NCBI GenBank assembly: GCA_017634065.1
Contig: JAGBOC010000011.1
Span: 1 to 60,411, forward strand
Direction: 5' to 3'
Length of the DNA: 60,411 nt
Source: Lachnospiraceae bacterium
GTDB lineage: Bacteria > Bacillota > Clostridia > Lachnospirales > Lachnospiraceae
Of this stretch, positions 46,557 through 56,259 are shown in pieces (within the stretch, counting starts at the first letter, position 1; every line of letters starts with the position of its first letter). The position numbers were made by a program, and so were the translations under genes. The notes below the pieces were generated by a model that made no database searches, was not told the origin of the DNA, and saw nothing but the letters and a program-made list of their open reading frames with translations.

Positions 46557-47098
46557 TATTTGCAACAAATGGTCCAGGTGATACTAGGGTTATACAAGGG
46601 AGAGATGATTTAGACATAACCATTAATCTAAAAAGTAATGATTATGTTCTGACTAATGCTGTAATTGATCCATTTACCAAAAACAATATATATACTTATA
46701 TTGTGAAGGAAAATGTACCAATAAGTTTTAATTTGGTTAGTGAACGAATGAATCCAAGACAGGCACTTCTTAAAATATTTTATTATAGAACTATAAAGAA
46801 TAAAAATGTAAAAATAAGATGTCTTGATACTTTTTACTTTGGAGGCACTGACATCAGTATAGTTCCAGAAGTAGCATATAGTGTTCTTAAGGCTACAAAC
46901 CGTTTACATAGTTGTATATTTATATTCTATTTTGAATATAAGGTAGCAGAAAATGATGGTAAGATAGTAGATAAGAATATACAATATGCCTTTAAGATTG
47001 TGTCAGATAGAGAGTTTGAGATGTATAAGAATATGGAAAGATTTAATGAAGTTAAAGCTTATAATGATAGCATAGTAAGACCTAAAAGCACTAAATAA
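46538..47098 (+). pseudogene. Secreted protein gene, broken at its 5' end
   Basis: A frame open from about 46472 to 47098 encodes, after a plausible signal-peptide cleavage (FNLVFA-TNG), a mature part of about 175 residues. The family is not recognised. No ATG, GTG or TTG lies in this frame before GTG 46703, which would lose a quarter of the mature protein. The missing signal-peptide core is in the tyrS frame just upstream. Adding one T to the T7 tract at 46538-46544 joins both into one frame. A base deletion, a phase-variable tract or a sequencing error could explain it. The 5' limit given here is the T tract. Confidence 0.6.
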
Positions 47099-47102
47099 TG
47101 TA

Positions 47103-47131
47103 TAGACAAAATCATATTTTTTTTATATAAT
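47103..47131 (+). promoter_or_regulatory. SigA promoter of greA
   Basis: TAGACA, a 17-bp spacer and TATAAT. The start would be near 47138, 22 nt before the greA ATG. Confidence 0.85.
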
Positions 47132-47159
47132 CTAACGTCAACATTACAGGAGGAATATT

Positions 47160-47648
47160 ATGGAAGAAAATAACAAAATTGAGAAAAAGCAACAACTATC
47201 AAAAAAAGGATTAAAGAAATATGAAGAAGAATTGATCTTTTTGAAAGGTCAAAGAAGAGAAGAGATAGCACAAAAGATAAAAGATGCTCGTGAACAAGGT
47301 GATCTTTCTGAAAATGCTGAATATGACGCTGCAAAAGATGAACAAAGAGAAATAGAGGCAAGAATTGAAACTATTGAAAATATACTAAAAAATGCCGAAG
47401 TAGTAGATAAAAGCGATTTTAAGAAAGGTACCATAGGCATCGGTAGCCATGTCAAACTTCTTGATATGAAACTTGATGAAGAGATGGAGTATGACATCGT
47501 TGGTGCTACAGAAGCAGATAGTTTAAATGGCAAGATTTCAAATGAATCACCACTTGGATCAGCACTTCTTGGCAAGAAGAAGGGTGATGAGATTGAAGTT
47601 AAACTTACAAGGGGTAGTTTAAAAGTACAAGTGCTAAAAGTGTCATAG
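47160..47648 (+). CDS. greA: Transcription elongation factor GreA
   Basis: GreA rescues backtracked RNA polymerase by stimulating transcript cleavage. The 162-residue protein has the N-terminal coiled-coil with the acidic tip region DAREQGDLSENAEYDAAK, and the C-terminal FKBP-like domain with VGATEADSLNGKISNESPLG and GKKKGDEI. Length is typical. A strong AGGAGGA precedes ATG. lysS follows after 56 nt, probably cotranscribed. Confidence 0.97.
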   Translation: MEENNKIEKKQQLSKKGLKKYEEELIFLKGQRREEIAQKIKDAREQGDLSENAEYDAAKDEQREIEARIETIENILKNAEVVDKSDFKKGTIGIGSHVKLLDMKLDEEMEYDIVGATEADSLNGKISNESPLGSALLGKKKGDEIEVKLTRGSLKVQVLKVS

Positions 47649-47704
47649 GTATAAATGGCTATGCTTGTTTTATCTTAAAGAAATCATAAGTTGAAAGGAA
47701 TTAT

Positions 47705-49651
47705 ATGGCAGACAATATAGAAGTAAAAGAACAAAGTAAGGAAGATATCAATAAACTTGAGAAAGCAAAATTAGAAAAGTTTAATGAAATGCTTTCAGAA
47801 GGTAAGAATCCTTTTATCATTACAAAGTATGATGTGACAAATCATTCTATGGAGATAAAGGATAATTTTGATGCATTTAATGAAAAGACAGTGACAATAG
47901 CTGGAAGACTAATGCTAAAAAGAGTCATGGGAAAGGCATCATTTGCAAATATTCAAGACAGAGATGGTAATATCCAAATATATGTCTCAAGAGATGATAT
48001 CGGAGAGGATTCATATAAAGATTTTAAGAAGTATGATATAGGTGACATCATTGGTGTAAAAGGTTTTGTATTTAGAACCCAGGCTGGAGAGATATCAGTT
48101 CATGCAAAAGAAGTCACATTACTTTCTAAATCTCTTGCAGTTCTTCCTGAAAAGTTCCATGGGTTTCAAGATAGAGATTTAAGATATCGTCAGAGATATA
48201 TAGATCTCATAATGAATCCTGATGTTAAGAAGACATTTATAATGAGATCAAAGGTTATAAGAGAAATCAGAAACTTTCTTGATGCTCGTGATTTTATAGA
48301 AGTAGAAACTCCAATGCTTGTAGAAAATGCAGGAGGTGCAAATGCAAGACCTTTTGAAACTCATTTTAATGCATTAAACGAAGATAGGAAACTTCGTATA
48401 TCACTTGAGTTATATCTAAAGAGATTAATTGTCGGTGGACTTGAAAGAGTGTATGAGATAGGAAGAGTTTTCAGAAATGAAGGAACAGACACAAAACATA
48501 ATCCCGAGTTTACACTTATGGAGCTTTATCAAGCCTATACTGATTATAATGGAATGATGGAACTCACAGAGTCAATGTTTAAGCACATTGCAAAGGAAGT
48601 TACTGGAAGTTTGAAATTGCAGTATGGCGATAATATTATTGACCTCGAACAACCATTTGCAAAAATATCTATGATTGATGCTGTTAAAAAATATAGTGGT
48701 GTCGATTTTACAAAGATAGAGACTGATGATGAAGCAAAAGAAATCGCAAAAGAAAAAAAGGTAGAGTTTTTAGAGCATCATAAAAGAGGTGACATATTAA
48801 ATCTTTTCTTTGATGAATTTGTAGAGAAAGAACTTATACAGCCTACTTTTGTTATAGACCACCCTATAGAAGTATCACCACTTACAAAAAAGAAACCAGA
48901 TAATCCATCACTCACTGAAAGATTTGAACTATATATAAATGGATATGAGATGGCAAATGCATATTCAGAATTAAATGACCCTATAGATCAAAGAGAAAGA
49001 TTTGAAGCCCAAGAAAAATTAAGAGCACTTGGAGATGAAGAAGCGAATAGTATAGATGAGGACTTTTTGACAGCGCTTAAGATAGGTATGCCTCCAACAG
49101 GTGGTATAGGATATGGTATTGATAGATTAGTTATGCTTATGACTAATTCACAGGCGATAAGAGATGTGCTTTTATTCCCTACACTTAAATCAGAAAAGAC
49201 AGGTGCTTCATCAATGAGTGTCGTATCTGGAAATGTTTCTGATAACAATGGTTTCTTCACACCAAATAATCAGATTGATTTTAGTAATATAGTTATAGAG
49301 CCATTATTTACTGATATGGTTGATTTTGAGACATTCTCAAAATCTGATTTTAGGGCTGTAAAAGTTAAAGAGTGTGTAGCAGTAGAAAAGTCAAAGAAAC
49401 TTCTTAAGTTCACTCTTGATGATGGCACTGGCAATGATAGAATCATACTTAGTGGTATCCATGCATTTTATGAGCCTATTGACCTTATAGGAAAGACACT
49501 TATTGCGATAGTAAATCTTCCACCAAGAAATATGATGGGGATAGATAGTTGTGGTATGCTTCTATCTGCAATTTGTAAAGAGAATGGAGAAGAAAAGTTG
49601 AATCTTCTCATAGTTGATAACCATATACCGGCTGGTGCAAAACTATATTAG
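47705..49651 (+). CDS. lysS: Class II lysyl-tRNA synthetase with C-terminal tRNA-binding domain
   Basis: The enzyme charges tRNA-Lys. The first 500 or so residues are a normal class II LysRS: an OB-fold anticodon domain, motif 2 [20 protein letters not shown], split here as RVFRNEG and [14 protein letters not shown], and motif 3 GYGIDRLVM. Residues about 523-648 form a second OB-fold like that of MetRS-beta, Trbp111 or Csa[16 protein letters not shown], then [16 protein letters not shown]. Total length is 648, against about 500 for the usual enzyme. Such a fusion should strengthen tRNA binding. RBS AAAGGAATT precedes ATG. Confidence 0.96.
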   Translation: MADNIEVKEQSKEDINKLEKAKLEKFNEMLSEGKNPFIITKYDVTNHSMEIKDNFDAFNEKTVTIAGRLMLKRVMGKASFANIQDRDGNIQIYVSRDDIGEDSYKDFKKYDIGDIIGVKGFVFRTQAGEISVHAKEVTLLSKSLAVLPEKFHGFQDRDLRYRQRYIDLIMNPDVKKTFIMRSKVIREIRNFLDARDFIEVETPMLVENAGGANARPFETHFNALNEDRKLRISLELYLKRLIVGGLERVYEIGRVFRNEGTDTKHNPEFTLMELYQAYTDYNGMMELTESMFKHIAKEVTGSLKLQYGDNIIDLEQPFAKISMIDAVKKYSGVDFTKIETDDEAKEIAKEKKVEFLEHHKRGDILNLFFDEFVEKELIQPTFVIDHPIEVSPLTKKKPDNPSLTERFELYINGYEMANAYSELNDPIDQRERFEAQEKLRALGDEEANSIDEDFLTALKIGMPPTGGIGYGIDRLVMLMTNSQAIRDVLLFPTLKSEKTGASSMSVVSGNVSDNNGFFTPNNQIDFSNIVIEPLFTDMVDFETFSKSDFRAVKVKECVAVEKSKKLLKFTLDDGTGNDRIILSGIHAFYEPIDLIGKTLIAIVNLPPRNMMGIDSCGMLLSAICKENGEEKLNLLIVDNHIPAGAKLY

Positions 49652-49663
49652 TATTGAGGAAAA

Positions 49664-51571
49664 ATGGAAGAAGAAAATAGAAAAGAAATATTTCGGATTG
49701 TTATTTCAGTTGTACTTATTATTGTAGCATTATTATATGATAAAATAATAAATGTTTTAGCAGTTAGCTTTATACAAGGTAATACTGTTAAGTTAGTGCT
49801 TTGTATAATTGCATATTTAATTGCAGGTTTCGATGTTTTAATAAATGCTTTTAAGAGAATAACTAAACTTGAGGCTATGGATGAGACTGTTCTTATGTCT
49901 ATAGCAACCATCGGTGCTATAATACTTGGAGAATATCAAGAAGCAGTAGCTGTGATGGTCTTTTATCAGATAGGAGAACTTTTTCAAGACTACTCTTATG
50001 ATAGAAGTAAAGATAGTATCAAGAATCTTGTAGACATAAAACCAGAATATGCAAATGTTTTTAGAGATAATGTAGTTTCAAAAGTAAATCCTGCTGATGT
50101 GAAAATAGGTGAAACTATACTCGTAAATCCTTATGAAAAGATACCGCTTGATGGCGAAGTTATAGATGGCTCTACAACACTTAATACCTCTGCACTAACT
50201 GGTGAAAGTATACCAAGATTTGTGACAGTTGGAGACAGTGTATCAAGTGGACTAATTAATAACGAAAACTTAATTAAAGTTAAGACTACTAAAGAGTTTA
50301 AAAATTCAACGGCATCAAAGATTATGGATTTGATAGAAAATGCTACTGAAAAGAAATCCACATCTGAAAACTTTATCACAAGTTTTGCAAAAATATATAC
50401 ACCTATAGTTTGTCTTATAGCTGTTTTAGTTTTTCTAATTCCTATATCTTATCAATTTATCATACAAAAGATAAGTCCTGATATAACTACATGGGCTTAT
50501 AGAGCACTTACAATTCTTGTCATAAGTTGTCCCTGCGCGATACTTATTAGTGTGCCACTTGCATTTTTTTCAGCACTTGGCTCTGCGAGTAAACTTGGGA
50601 TACTTGTCAAAGGCTCAAATTATATAGAAGAATTATCAAAAGTTAAAACTTTTGTATTTGATAAGACAGGCACTATGACAAAAGGTGTATTTGAAGTGGT
50701 AGGTGCACACCATTTAAGTATTAATGAAACAGAACTATTTAGACTTGTATCACATATAGAGTTTTTTTCTAATCATCCGATTGCAAAATCAATCCTTAGA
50801 TATTATGGAAAAGAAATAGATGTAAATATAGTAAAAGATGTAAAAGAGATAGGTGGTAGAGGCTTAAGTGGAGTAGTTGATGGAAAGAATGTATTAGTAG
50901 GAAATGATAAGCTGATGCAGGATAGTGGCATAAACTACATAGATTGCAGAGATGTCGGAACTATCGTCCATGTAGCAATCGACAATCAATATGCAGGTCA
51001 TATTTTAATCACTGATATAATAAAAGATAATGCTGAAAAATCAATTAGTTTACTAAAAAAACTTGGCATAAGTAAAAATGTGATGCTTACTGGAGATAGA
51101 GATGAGATAGCAAAAGATGTATCAGAAAAAATAGGACTTGATGAATACCATGCAAATCTTTTACCTGATGATAAATTATCAATAGTTGAGAAACTGATAG
51201 AAAATTGTAAATTAGCATTTGTTGGAGATGGTATAAATGATGCACCTTGTATAACAAGAGCTGATGTAGGCTTTGCAATGGGTGCCATGGGCTCTGACAG
51301 TGCGATAGATTTAGCGGATATAGTTATAATGGATGATGACATATTAAAAGTTGTCAAAGCATACAAACTTGGTAAGATAACAATGCGGATAGTTTTTGAA
51401 AATGTGACAATGTCCATTGGCATAAAAGTTTTGGTTCTAATACTTTCAATATTTGGAATATCTAATATGTGGCTTGCTGTATTTTCAGATGTGGGAGTTA
51501 TGGTTCTTGCAGTTATAAATAGTATAAGGCTTTTATATGTTCATACATTTATAAATAAATCTATAACTTAA
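49664..51571 (+). CDS. Heavy-metal P1B-type ATPase, Zn/Cd/Pb-like
   Basis: The 635-residue membrane ATPase exports metal ions. It has the CPC metal site (ISCPCAILIS, about residue 289), the phosphorylated Asp in DKTGTMTKG (about 336), TGES in the actuator domain, an HP-type motif (NHPIAK), and GDGINDAP. No N-terminal heavy-metal-binding domain is present: the protein starts with membrane segments. The sequence is closest to the ZntA/CadA group by pattern, but the metal is not certain. GAGGA lies before ATG, 12 nt after lysS. No metal-sensing repressor gene lies next to it. Confidence 0.92.
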   Translation: MEEENRKEIFRIVISVVLIIVALLYDKIINVLAVSFIQGNTVKLVLCIIAYLIAGFDVLINAFKRITKLEAMDETVLMSIATIGAIILGEYQEAVAVMVFYQIGELFQDYSYDRSKDSIKNLVDIKPEYANVFRDNVVSKVNPADVKIGETILVNPYEKIPLDGEVIDGSTTLNTSALTGESIPRFVTVGDSVSSGLINNENLIKVKTTKEFKNSTASKIMDLIENATEKKSTSENFITSFAKIYTPIVCLIAVLVFLIPISYQFIIQKISPDITTWAYRALTILVISCPCAILISVPLAFFSALGSASKLGILVKGSNYIEELSKVKTFVFDKTGTMTKGVFEVVGAHHLSINETELFRLVSHIEFFSNHPIAKSILRYYGKEIDVNIVKDVKEIGGRGLSGVVDGKNVLVGNDKLMQDSGINYIDCRDVGTIVHVAIDNQYAGHILITDIIKDNAEKSISLLKKLGISKNVMLTGDRDEIAKDVSEKIGLDEYHANLLPDDKLSIVEKLIENCKLAFVGDGINDAPCITRADVGFAMGAMGSDSAIDLADIVIMDDDILKVVKAYKLGKITMRIVFENVTMSIGIKVLVLILSIFGISNMWLAVFSDVGVMVLAVINSIRLLYVHTFINKSIT

Positions 51572-51625
51572 AGTAGTAACAAGTAAATATATATTACATA
51601 ATTTAAAATAACGAGAGAAAAGCAT

Positions 51626-52588
51626 ATGAGTAATGACGCATTCATAAAAAAAGAGAGAATTAAACTTGCATTAATAACAACGACTTTTGGAACGATAGGT
51701 CTTGTAACTCACTTTATACCACTTAGTTCTGCTGCGATTGTATTTTATAGAGCGCTTCTAGGTGTGATTTTTATAAGTGTGATGACTATACTTTCTGGAA
51801 AGACGATAAATGTCAAGACAATGAAGAATAACATAAGTGTTTTGATATTTACTGGATTCTTTATGGGACTAAACTGGGTTTTGCAGTTTGAAGCATTTAA
51901 GGTTTCATCGGTAGCAATAGGAACAGTTTGTTATAATATGATGCCGATATTTTTACTTATAATTGCATCCTTTATGTTTAAGGAAAAAATCAATCTAAAG
52001 AGTGGCGTCTGTATATTCATAGCAACAATAGGAGTATTTTTAGTTTCTAATGTTGTGAATGTAGGTATCAAGTCAAATGAAGTACTTGGGTGTGTCTATG
52101 GCATTTTAGGTGGTATTTTTTATGCACTCATAGTTGCCTTCAATAGAAAACTAAACTTTATAGAAACTCATGATAAAGTTATATTTCAGTTTATGTTTTC
52201 AGTATTTATAATGGCAATATATGTCGGATTTATAGAGAAAAAAAGTTTTTTGTTTCCAAGTGAAGTAAGGGGAAATGAGTTTATGATAGGACTAATCTGC
52301 TTACTACTACTTGGATTTTTTCATACTGGATTTTGTTATGTGCATTACTTTAATGCAGTAACAAATCTAAAAGCAGAGACAGTGGCAATACTTACATATC
52401 TTGACCCAGTGGTAGCACTTTTTCTATCATACTTTGTTTTAAAAGAGGATATGACGGCTTTGCAGTTTTTGGGAGCAGTACTAATTCTTGGTTCTACACT
52501 TTTCAATGAACTTACAAAGTCAAGTAAAGAAATAGGTGTTAAAGTGTCATTTTTAGATAAAGTTTTTTCAAAGTTTAAGAAGAAATGA
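51626..52588 (+). CDS. EamA/DMT-family membrane transporter
   Basis: The 320-residue protein has about ten membrane segments arranged as two EamA repeats, with the pattern IALITTTFGTIG near the start and 'TYLDPVVALFLSYFVLKEDMTALQFLGA' (here split: LDPVVALFLSYFVLKE and LQFLGAVLILG) in the second repeat. The family exports or imports metabolites such as amino acids; the substrate cannot be predicted. A short RBS (GAGAG) precedes ATG. nth follows after one base. Confidence 0.88.
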   Translation: MSNDAFIKKERIKLALITTTFGTIGLVTHFIPLSSAAIVFYRALLGVIFISVMTILSGKTINVKTMKNNISVLIFTGFFMGLNWVLQFEAFKVSSVAIGTVCYNMMPIFLLIIASFMFKEKINLKSGVCIFIATIGVFLVSNVVNVGIKSNEVLGCVYGILGGIFYALIVAFNRKLNFIETHDKVIFQFMFSVFIMAIYVGFIEKKSFLFPSEVRGNEFMIGLICLLLLGFFHTGFCYVHYFNAVTNLKAETVAILTYLDPVVALFLSYFVLKEDMTALQFLGAVLILGSTLFNELTKSSKEIGVKVSFLDKVFSKFKKK

Positions 52589-52589
52589 T

Positions 52590-53222
52590 ATGTTAAATAA
52601 AGATAAAGCAAAGGAAGTAGTTAAGATATTAAAAAAAAGATATGGAAAAGAGATACCACTATATCTTAACTATCATAAGAATAAACCATATGAGTTTCTT
52701 TTTGCAGTAATGATGTCTGCACAGTGTACTGATAAAAGAGTAAATATCGTTACACAAGATTTATATAAAAAATATGACACTCTTTACAAGTTTGCATCTG
52801 CAAAACAAAAAGCTCTTGAATTAGATATTCATTCAGTTGGATTCTATCACAATAAGGCTAAAAATATAATTGCTTGTGCAAAGATGCTTATATCAGATTA
52901 TAATTCTAAAATACCAAAAGACTTTGAGAAACTTGTAGAGCTCCCAGGGGTTGGTAGGAAGACAGCAAGTGTCGTCATAAGCCATTTATACGGGATACCG
53001 GCTATGGCAGTTGACACACATGTAGCAAGGATTTCCAATATATTATTTAGTCTAAATACTAAAGATGTAAGAGTTATAGAAGAAAGGCTTAAAGATATAG
53101 TCGAAAAGAAAGACTGGGAACTCTGGAATACCCATATAATAGCGCTAGGAAGGGAGATATGTACGGCAAGAATGCCAAAATGTGATATTTGCCCACTTTA
53201 TAAACTATGTAAGAAGGCTTAA
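52590..53222 (+). CDS. nth: Endonuclease III
   Basis: This DNA glycosylase/AP-lyase removes oxidised pyrimidines. The 210-residue protein has the helix-hairpin-helix LPGVGRKTASVV with catalytic Lys (about residue 118), the catalytic Asp in AVDTHVARISN, and a C-terminal iron-sulfur motif C-x6-C-x2-C-x5-C (CTARMPKCDICPLYKLC). All key residues are present. The stop codon lies within the following terminator stem. Confidence 0.97.
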   Translation: MLNKDKAKEVVKILKKRYGKEIPLYLNYHKNKPYEFLFAVMMSAQCTDKRVNIVTQDLYKKYDTLYKFASAKQKALELDIHSVGFYHNKAKNIIACAKMLISDYNSKIPKDFEKLVELPGVGRKTASVVISHLYGIPAMAVDTHVARISNILFSLNTKDVRVIEERLKDIVEKKDWELWNTHIIALGREICTARMPKCDICPLYKLCKKA

Positions 53223-53237
53223 ATAAAAGCCTTTTTT
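53214..53237 (+). terminator. Terminator overlapping the nth stop codon
   Basis: AAGGCTT (53214-53220) and AAGCCTT (53227-53233) form a 7-bp stem with a 6-nt loop, followed by a T-run. Confidence 0.8.
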
Positions 53238-53250
53238 AGTTATTTTTCAC

Positions 53251-53279
53251 TTAAAACTTATTTAAAAATGTGGTAGAAT
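53251..53279 (+). promoter_or_regulatory. Promoter of proC
   Basis: TTAAAA, a 17-bp spacer and TAGAAT with TG one base before the -10 (extended -10). It lies 42 nt before the proC ATG. Confidence 0.6.
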
Positions 53280-53321
53280 ATAGGGAGTTATATTTACTTA
53301 TATCGGTAATTAGGAGATGTT

Positions 53322-54131
53322 ATGAAAATAGGTTTCATAGGAGCTGGTAATATGTCAAGAGCCATCTTGACAGGTATTAGTAAGTCTGAAGTTTTAGATA
53401 GCAAAAATGTATTCGTATCAAATAGAAGTAAAGAAAAACTTGAGAGCATAGAATCTGATTTTGGATTTAATGTATCAACAGATAATTCATATGTCATAAA
53501 GAATGCAAAAGATGTTTTGTTTATTTGTGTGAAGCCACAGGTTTTTGATACGATAGCAAAAGATATAAAGAAGTCAATTAATCAAAAACAACTTGTCGTA
53601 TCAATAATGGCAGGTAAGTCAATAGAGTATCTTGAGAAAACTCTTGGAACTAAAAATATCATAAGAGTTATGCCAAATACTCCTTGCCTTGTCGGTGCTG
53701 GAGTATCAGCAGTAGCTGGAAGTGAGATGGCACTCAAAAATAATAATTATAATGATGTTTTAGAAGTTCTTAAGACAATAGGTGAAGTAATAGAGGTAGA
53801 TGAGAAATATATAAATGCTATAACACAAGTGTCAGGAGCGAGTCCTGCGTGGATATTTATGATGATAGAAGCACTTGCAGATGGCGGAGTAGAATGTGGT
53901 CTGCCACGTGATATGGCATATAAGTTTGCTACAAGTGCAGTATATGGTTCAGGAAAACTTGCAAGTATGAAGTATGCTGAAAATAAAACTCACCCTGGGG
54001 TTCTTAAAGATATGGTGACAAGTCCTGCTGGTACGACGATAGAAGGTGTAAGAGTTCTTGAAGAGAATGGATTTAGAGGAGCTATAATAGATGCGGTTTT
54101 ACAGTCTTACTCAAGATCACTTGAAATGTAA
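53322..54131 (+). CDS. proC: Pyrroline-5-carboxylate reductase
   Basis: It makes proline from pyrroline-5-carboxylate with NAD(P)H. The 269-residue protein has the N-terminal dinucleotide-binding loop GFIGAGNMSRA, FICVKPQ, RVMPNTPCLVGAG, and the C-terminal signature 'SPAWIFMMIEALADGGVECGL', split here as PAWIFMMIEALADGG. Length and order are standard. RBS TAGGAGATG precedes ATG. No other proline biosynthesis genes lie next to it. Confidence 0.96.
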   Translation: MKIGFIGAGNMSRAILTGISKSEVLDSKNVFVSNRSKEKLESIESDFGFNVSTDNSYVIKNAKDVLFICVKPQVFDTIAKDIKKSINQKQLVVSIMAGKSIEYLEKTLGTKNIIRVMPNTPCLVGAGVSAVAGSEMALKNNNYNDVLEVLKTIGEVIEVDEKYINAITQVSGASPAWIFMMIEALADGGVECGLPRDMAYKFATSAVYGSGKLASMKYAENKTHPGVLKDMVTSPAGTTIEGVRVLEENGFRGAIIDAVLQSYSRSLEM

Positions 54132-54166
54132 TTTGCAAATGAATATAAAATATTTAGGAGGCTAAT

Positions 54167-56257
54167 ATGAAGATTTATACTACTGACAAAGTAAGAAATG
54201 TAGTTTTACTTGGACATAGTGGCTCTGGAAAAACTTCAATGGTAGAGGCTATAGCGAAAGTTGCAAAGATTACTGACAAGATGGGTACGATTGAGGAAGG
54301 AAACACTATTTCGGATTTTGGCAAAGAAGAGCAGAAGAGAAAGATTTCTTGTCAAACTTCTATAATTCCACTTGAGTGGGACAGCAGAAAAATCAATGTA
54401 ATTGACACTCCTGGATTTTCTGATTTTGTGGGTGAAGTTGAAGAGGCTTGTGGCATAGCAGATGCAGCAGTTATAGTAGTTAATGGTAAGTCTGGTATCC
54501 AAGCAGGTACAAAAAGATCATGGGATATGTGCAATAAGTATAAACTTCCAAGATTTATCCATGTAACAAATATGGATGACAATAATGCATCATTTAGACA
54601 AGTAGTTGATGATGCTACAGAACTCTTTGGCAAAAAAGTAGCACCAATAAATCTTCCTATTCGTGAAAATGAAAAGTTTGTAGGTTATGTAAATATCATT
54701 TCAAAGAAAGCATATAAGTGGCAAGGTGACCAGGCGATAGAGTGCGAAGTCCCTGAATATAATAAAGAGTATCTTGAAAAGTATAGAGCTATACTTCTTG
54801 AGTCAGTTGCAGAGACTTCAGAAGATATGATGAATAGATATTTCGCTGGAGAAGAGTTTTCAGAGTTTGAGATAAGATCTGCACTTAAAAATAATGTTTG
54901 CAATGGCTCTATTGTTCTTATGGGTATGGGTTCAAATATGCTTGCACAAGGTATATATACAACTCTTGATGATATAATAAAATATTTCCCATCACCAGAC
55001 CAAAAAGAGTTAAATGGTATAAACAAAAATACAAATGAATTAGTAGGTCTTAATTATGATTTCTCAAAACAAAAATCTGCTTATGTATTTAAGACTATGG
55101 TTGACCCATATATAGGAAGATATTCATTTATAAAAGTTTGCAGTGGAGTTCTTAAAACTGATGACATACTATATAATGTCACAAGAGAAGAAGAAGTGAA
55201 GATAGGAAAGATATATATATTATCAGGAAATAAGGCTCAAGAAGTATTTGAACTTCATGCTGGAGATATAGGAGCACTTGCTAAACTTTCAAATACAAAG
55301 ACTGGAGATTCACTTGCTACAAAGAATCTTCCTGTTATGTTTGCAAAGACAGAAATTAGTAAGCCATATACATATAAGGCATATAGAGCAAAAGAAAAGA
55401 GTGAAATTGATAAACTTGCCCAGGCTCTCGCAAAACTTTGTGAGGAAGATCTTACTTTAAAATCTGTAAATGATACTGCAAACCATCAAATGCTTTTATA
55501 TGGTATTGGTAATTTACAACTTGAGATGGTTGCAAGTAGATTATTAAATGAATATAAAGTTGAGATTATCTTGGAAGAACCAAGAGTAGCATTTAAGGAA
55601 ACTATTCGTAAGACTTCAGATGTAGAATATAAACATAAAAAGCAATCAGGTGGTCATGGCCAATATGGTCATGTCAAGATGAGATTCTCACCATCAAATG
55701 ACTTTGATAATGCATTTGATTTCGGAACGGAAGTAGTTGGTGGTGCAGTTCCAAAGAATTATTTCCCAGCAGTTGAAAAAGGTCTTGCTGAATGTTGTGA
55801 GAAAGGACCTCTTGCAGGTTATCCAGTAGTTGGTGTCAAAGCAGTTTTATATGATGGTTCTTTCCACGAAGTTGATTCATCAGAAATGGCATTTAAACTT
55901 GCTACTATAGGAGCATTTAAGGATGGATTTATGAAAGCAAGTCCATGCTTACTTGAACCAATAGTTACGATGAGAGTAGTTGTAGATGATAAGTTCACTG
56001 GTGATGTAATAGGAGATCTTACAAAGAGAAGAGGAAGAGTTCTTGGTATGAATCCTACTCAAGCAAATAAGACACAAATAGAAGCGGAAGTTCCACAGAT
56101 GGAAATAAATGACTACACTACAACTTTAAGTTCTATGACTGGTGGTACAGGAGTATATTCATATGAGTTTGCAAGATATGAAGAAGCACCAAAAGATATA
56201 TGTGATAAAGAAGTAGAAAAAGCAAAGGCTATGCGAGAAGCAGAAAAGGATGTGTAA
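54167..56257 (+). CDS. EF-G-like translation GTPase paralogue with altered G4 motif
   Basis: The 696-residue protein has the five-domain EF-G layout: GTPase domain with G1 GHSGSGKT (residues 17-24) and G3 DTPGF, then EF-G domains II to V including SGGHGQYGHV and EMAFKLA. The guanine-specificity motif NKxD is TNMD here (residues 134-137), and the switch I region does not show the usual RGITI. It is therefore unlikely to be the main elongation factor and belongs to the EF-G2-like group. Role unknown. A strong AGGAGG lies before ATG. It is followed by a C39-like protein 2 nt later. Confidence 0.88.
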   Translation: MKIYTTDKVRNVVLLGHSGSGKTSMVEAIAKVAKITDKMGTIEEGNTISDFGKEEQKRKISCQTSIIPLEWDSRKINVIDTPGFSDFVGEVEEACGIADAAVIVVNGKSGIQAGTKRSWDMCNKYKLPRFIHVTNMDDNNASFRQVVDDATELFGKKVAPINLPIRENEKFVGYVNIISKKAYKWQGDQAIECEVPEYNKEYLEKYRAILLESVAETSEDMMNRYFAGEEFSEFEIRSALKNNVCNGSIVLMGMGSNMLAQGIYTTLDDIIKYFPSPDQKELNGINKNTNELVGLNYDFSKQKSAYVFKTMVDPYIGRYSFIKVCSGVLKTDDILYNVTREEEVKIGKIYILSGNKAQEVFELHAGDIGALAKLSNTKTGDSLATKNLPVMFAKTEISKPYTYKAYRAKEKSEIDKLAQALAKLCEEDLTLKSVNDTANHQMLLYGIGNLQLEMVASRLLNEYKVEIILEEPRVAFKETIRKTSDVEYKHKKQSGGHGQYGHVKMRFSPSNDFDNAFDFGTEVVGGAVPKNYFPAVEKGLAECCEKGPLAGYPVVGVKAVLYDGSFHEVDSSEMAFKLATIGAFKDGFMKASPCLLEPIVTMRVVVDDKFTGDVIGDLTKRRGRVLGMNPTQANKTQIEAEVPQMEINDYTTTLSSMTGGTGVYSYEFARYEEAPKDICDKEVEKAKAMREAEKDV

Positions 56258-56259
56258 TT

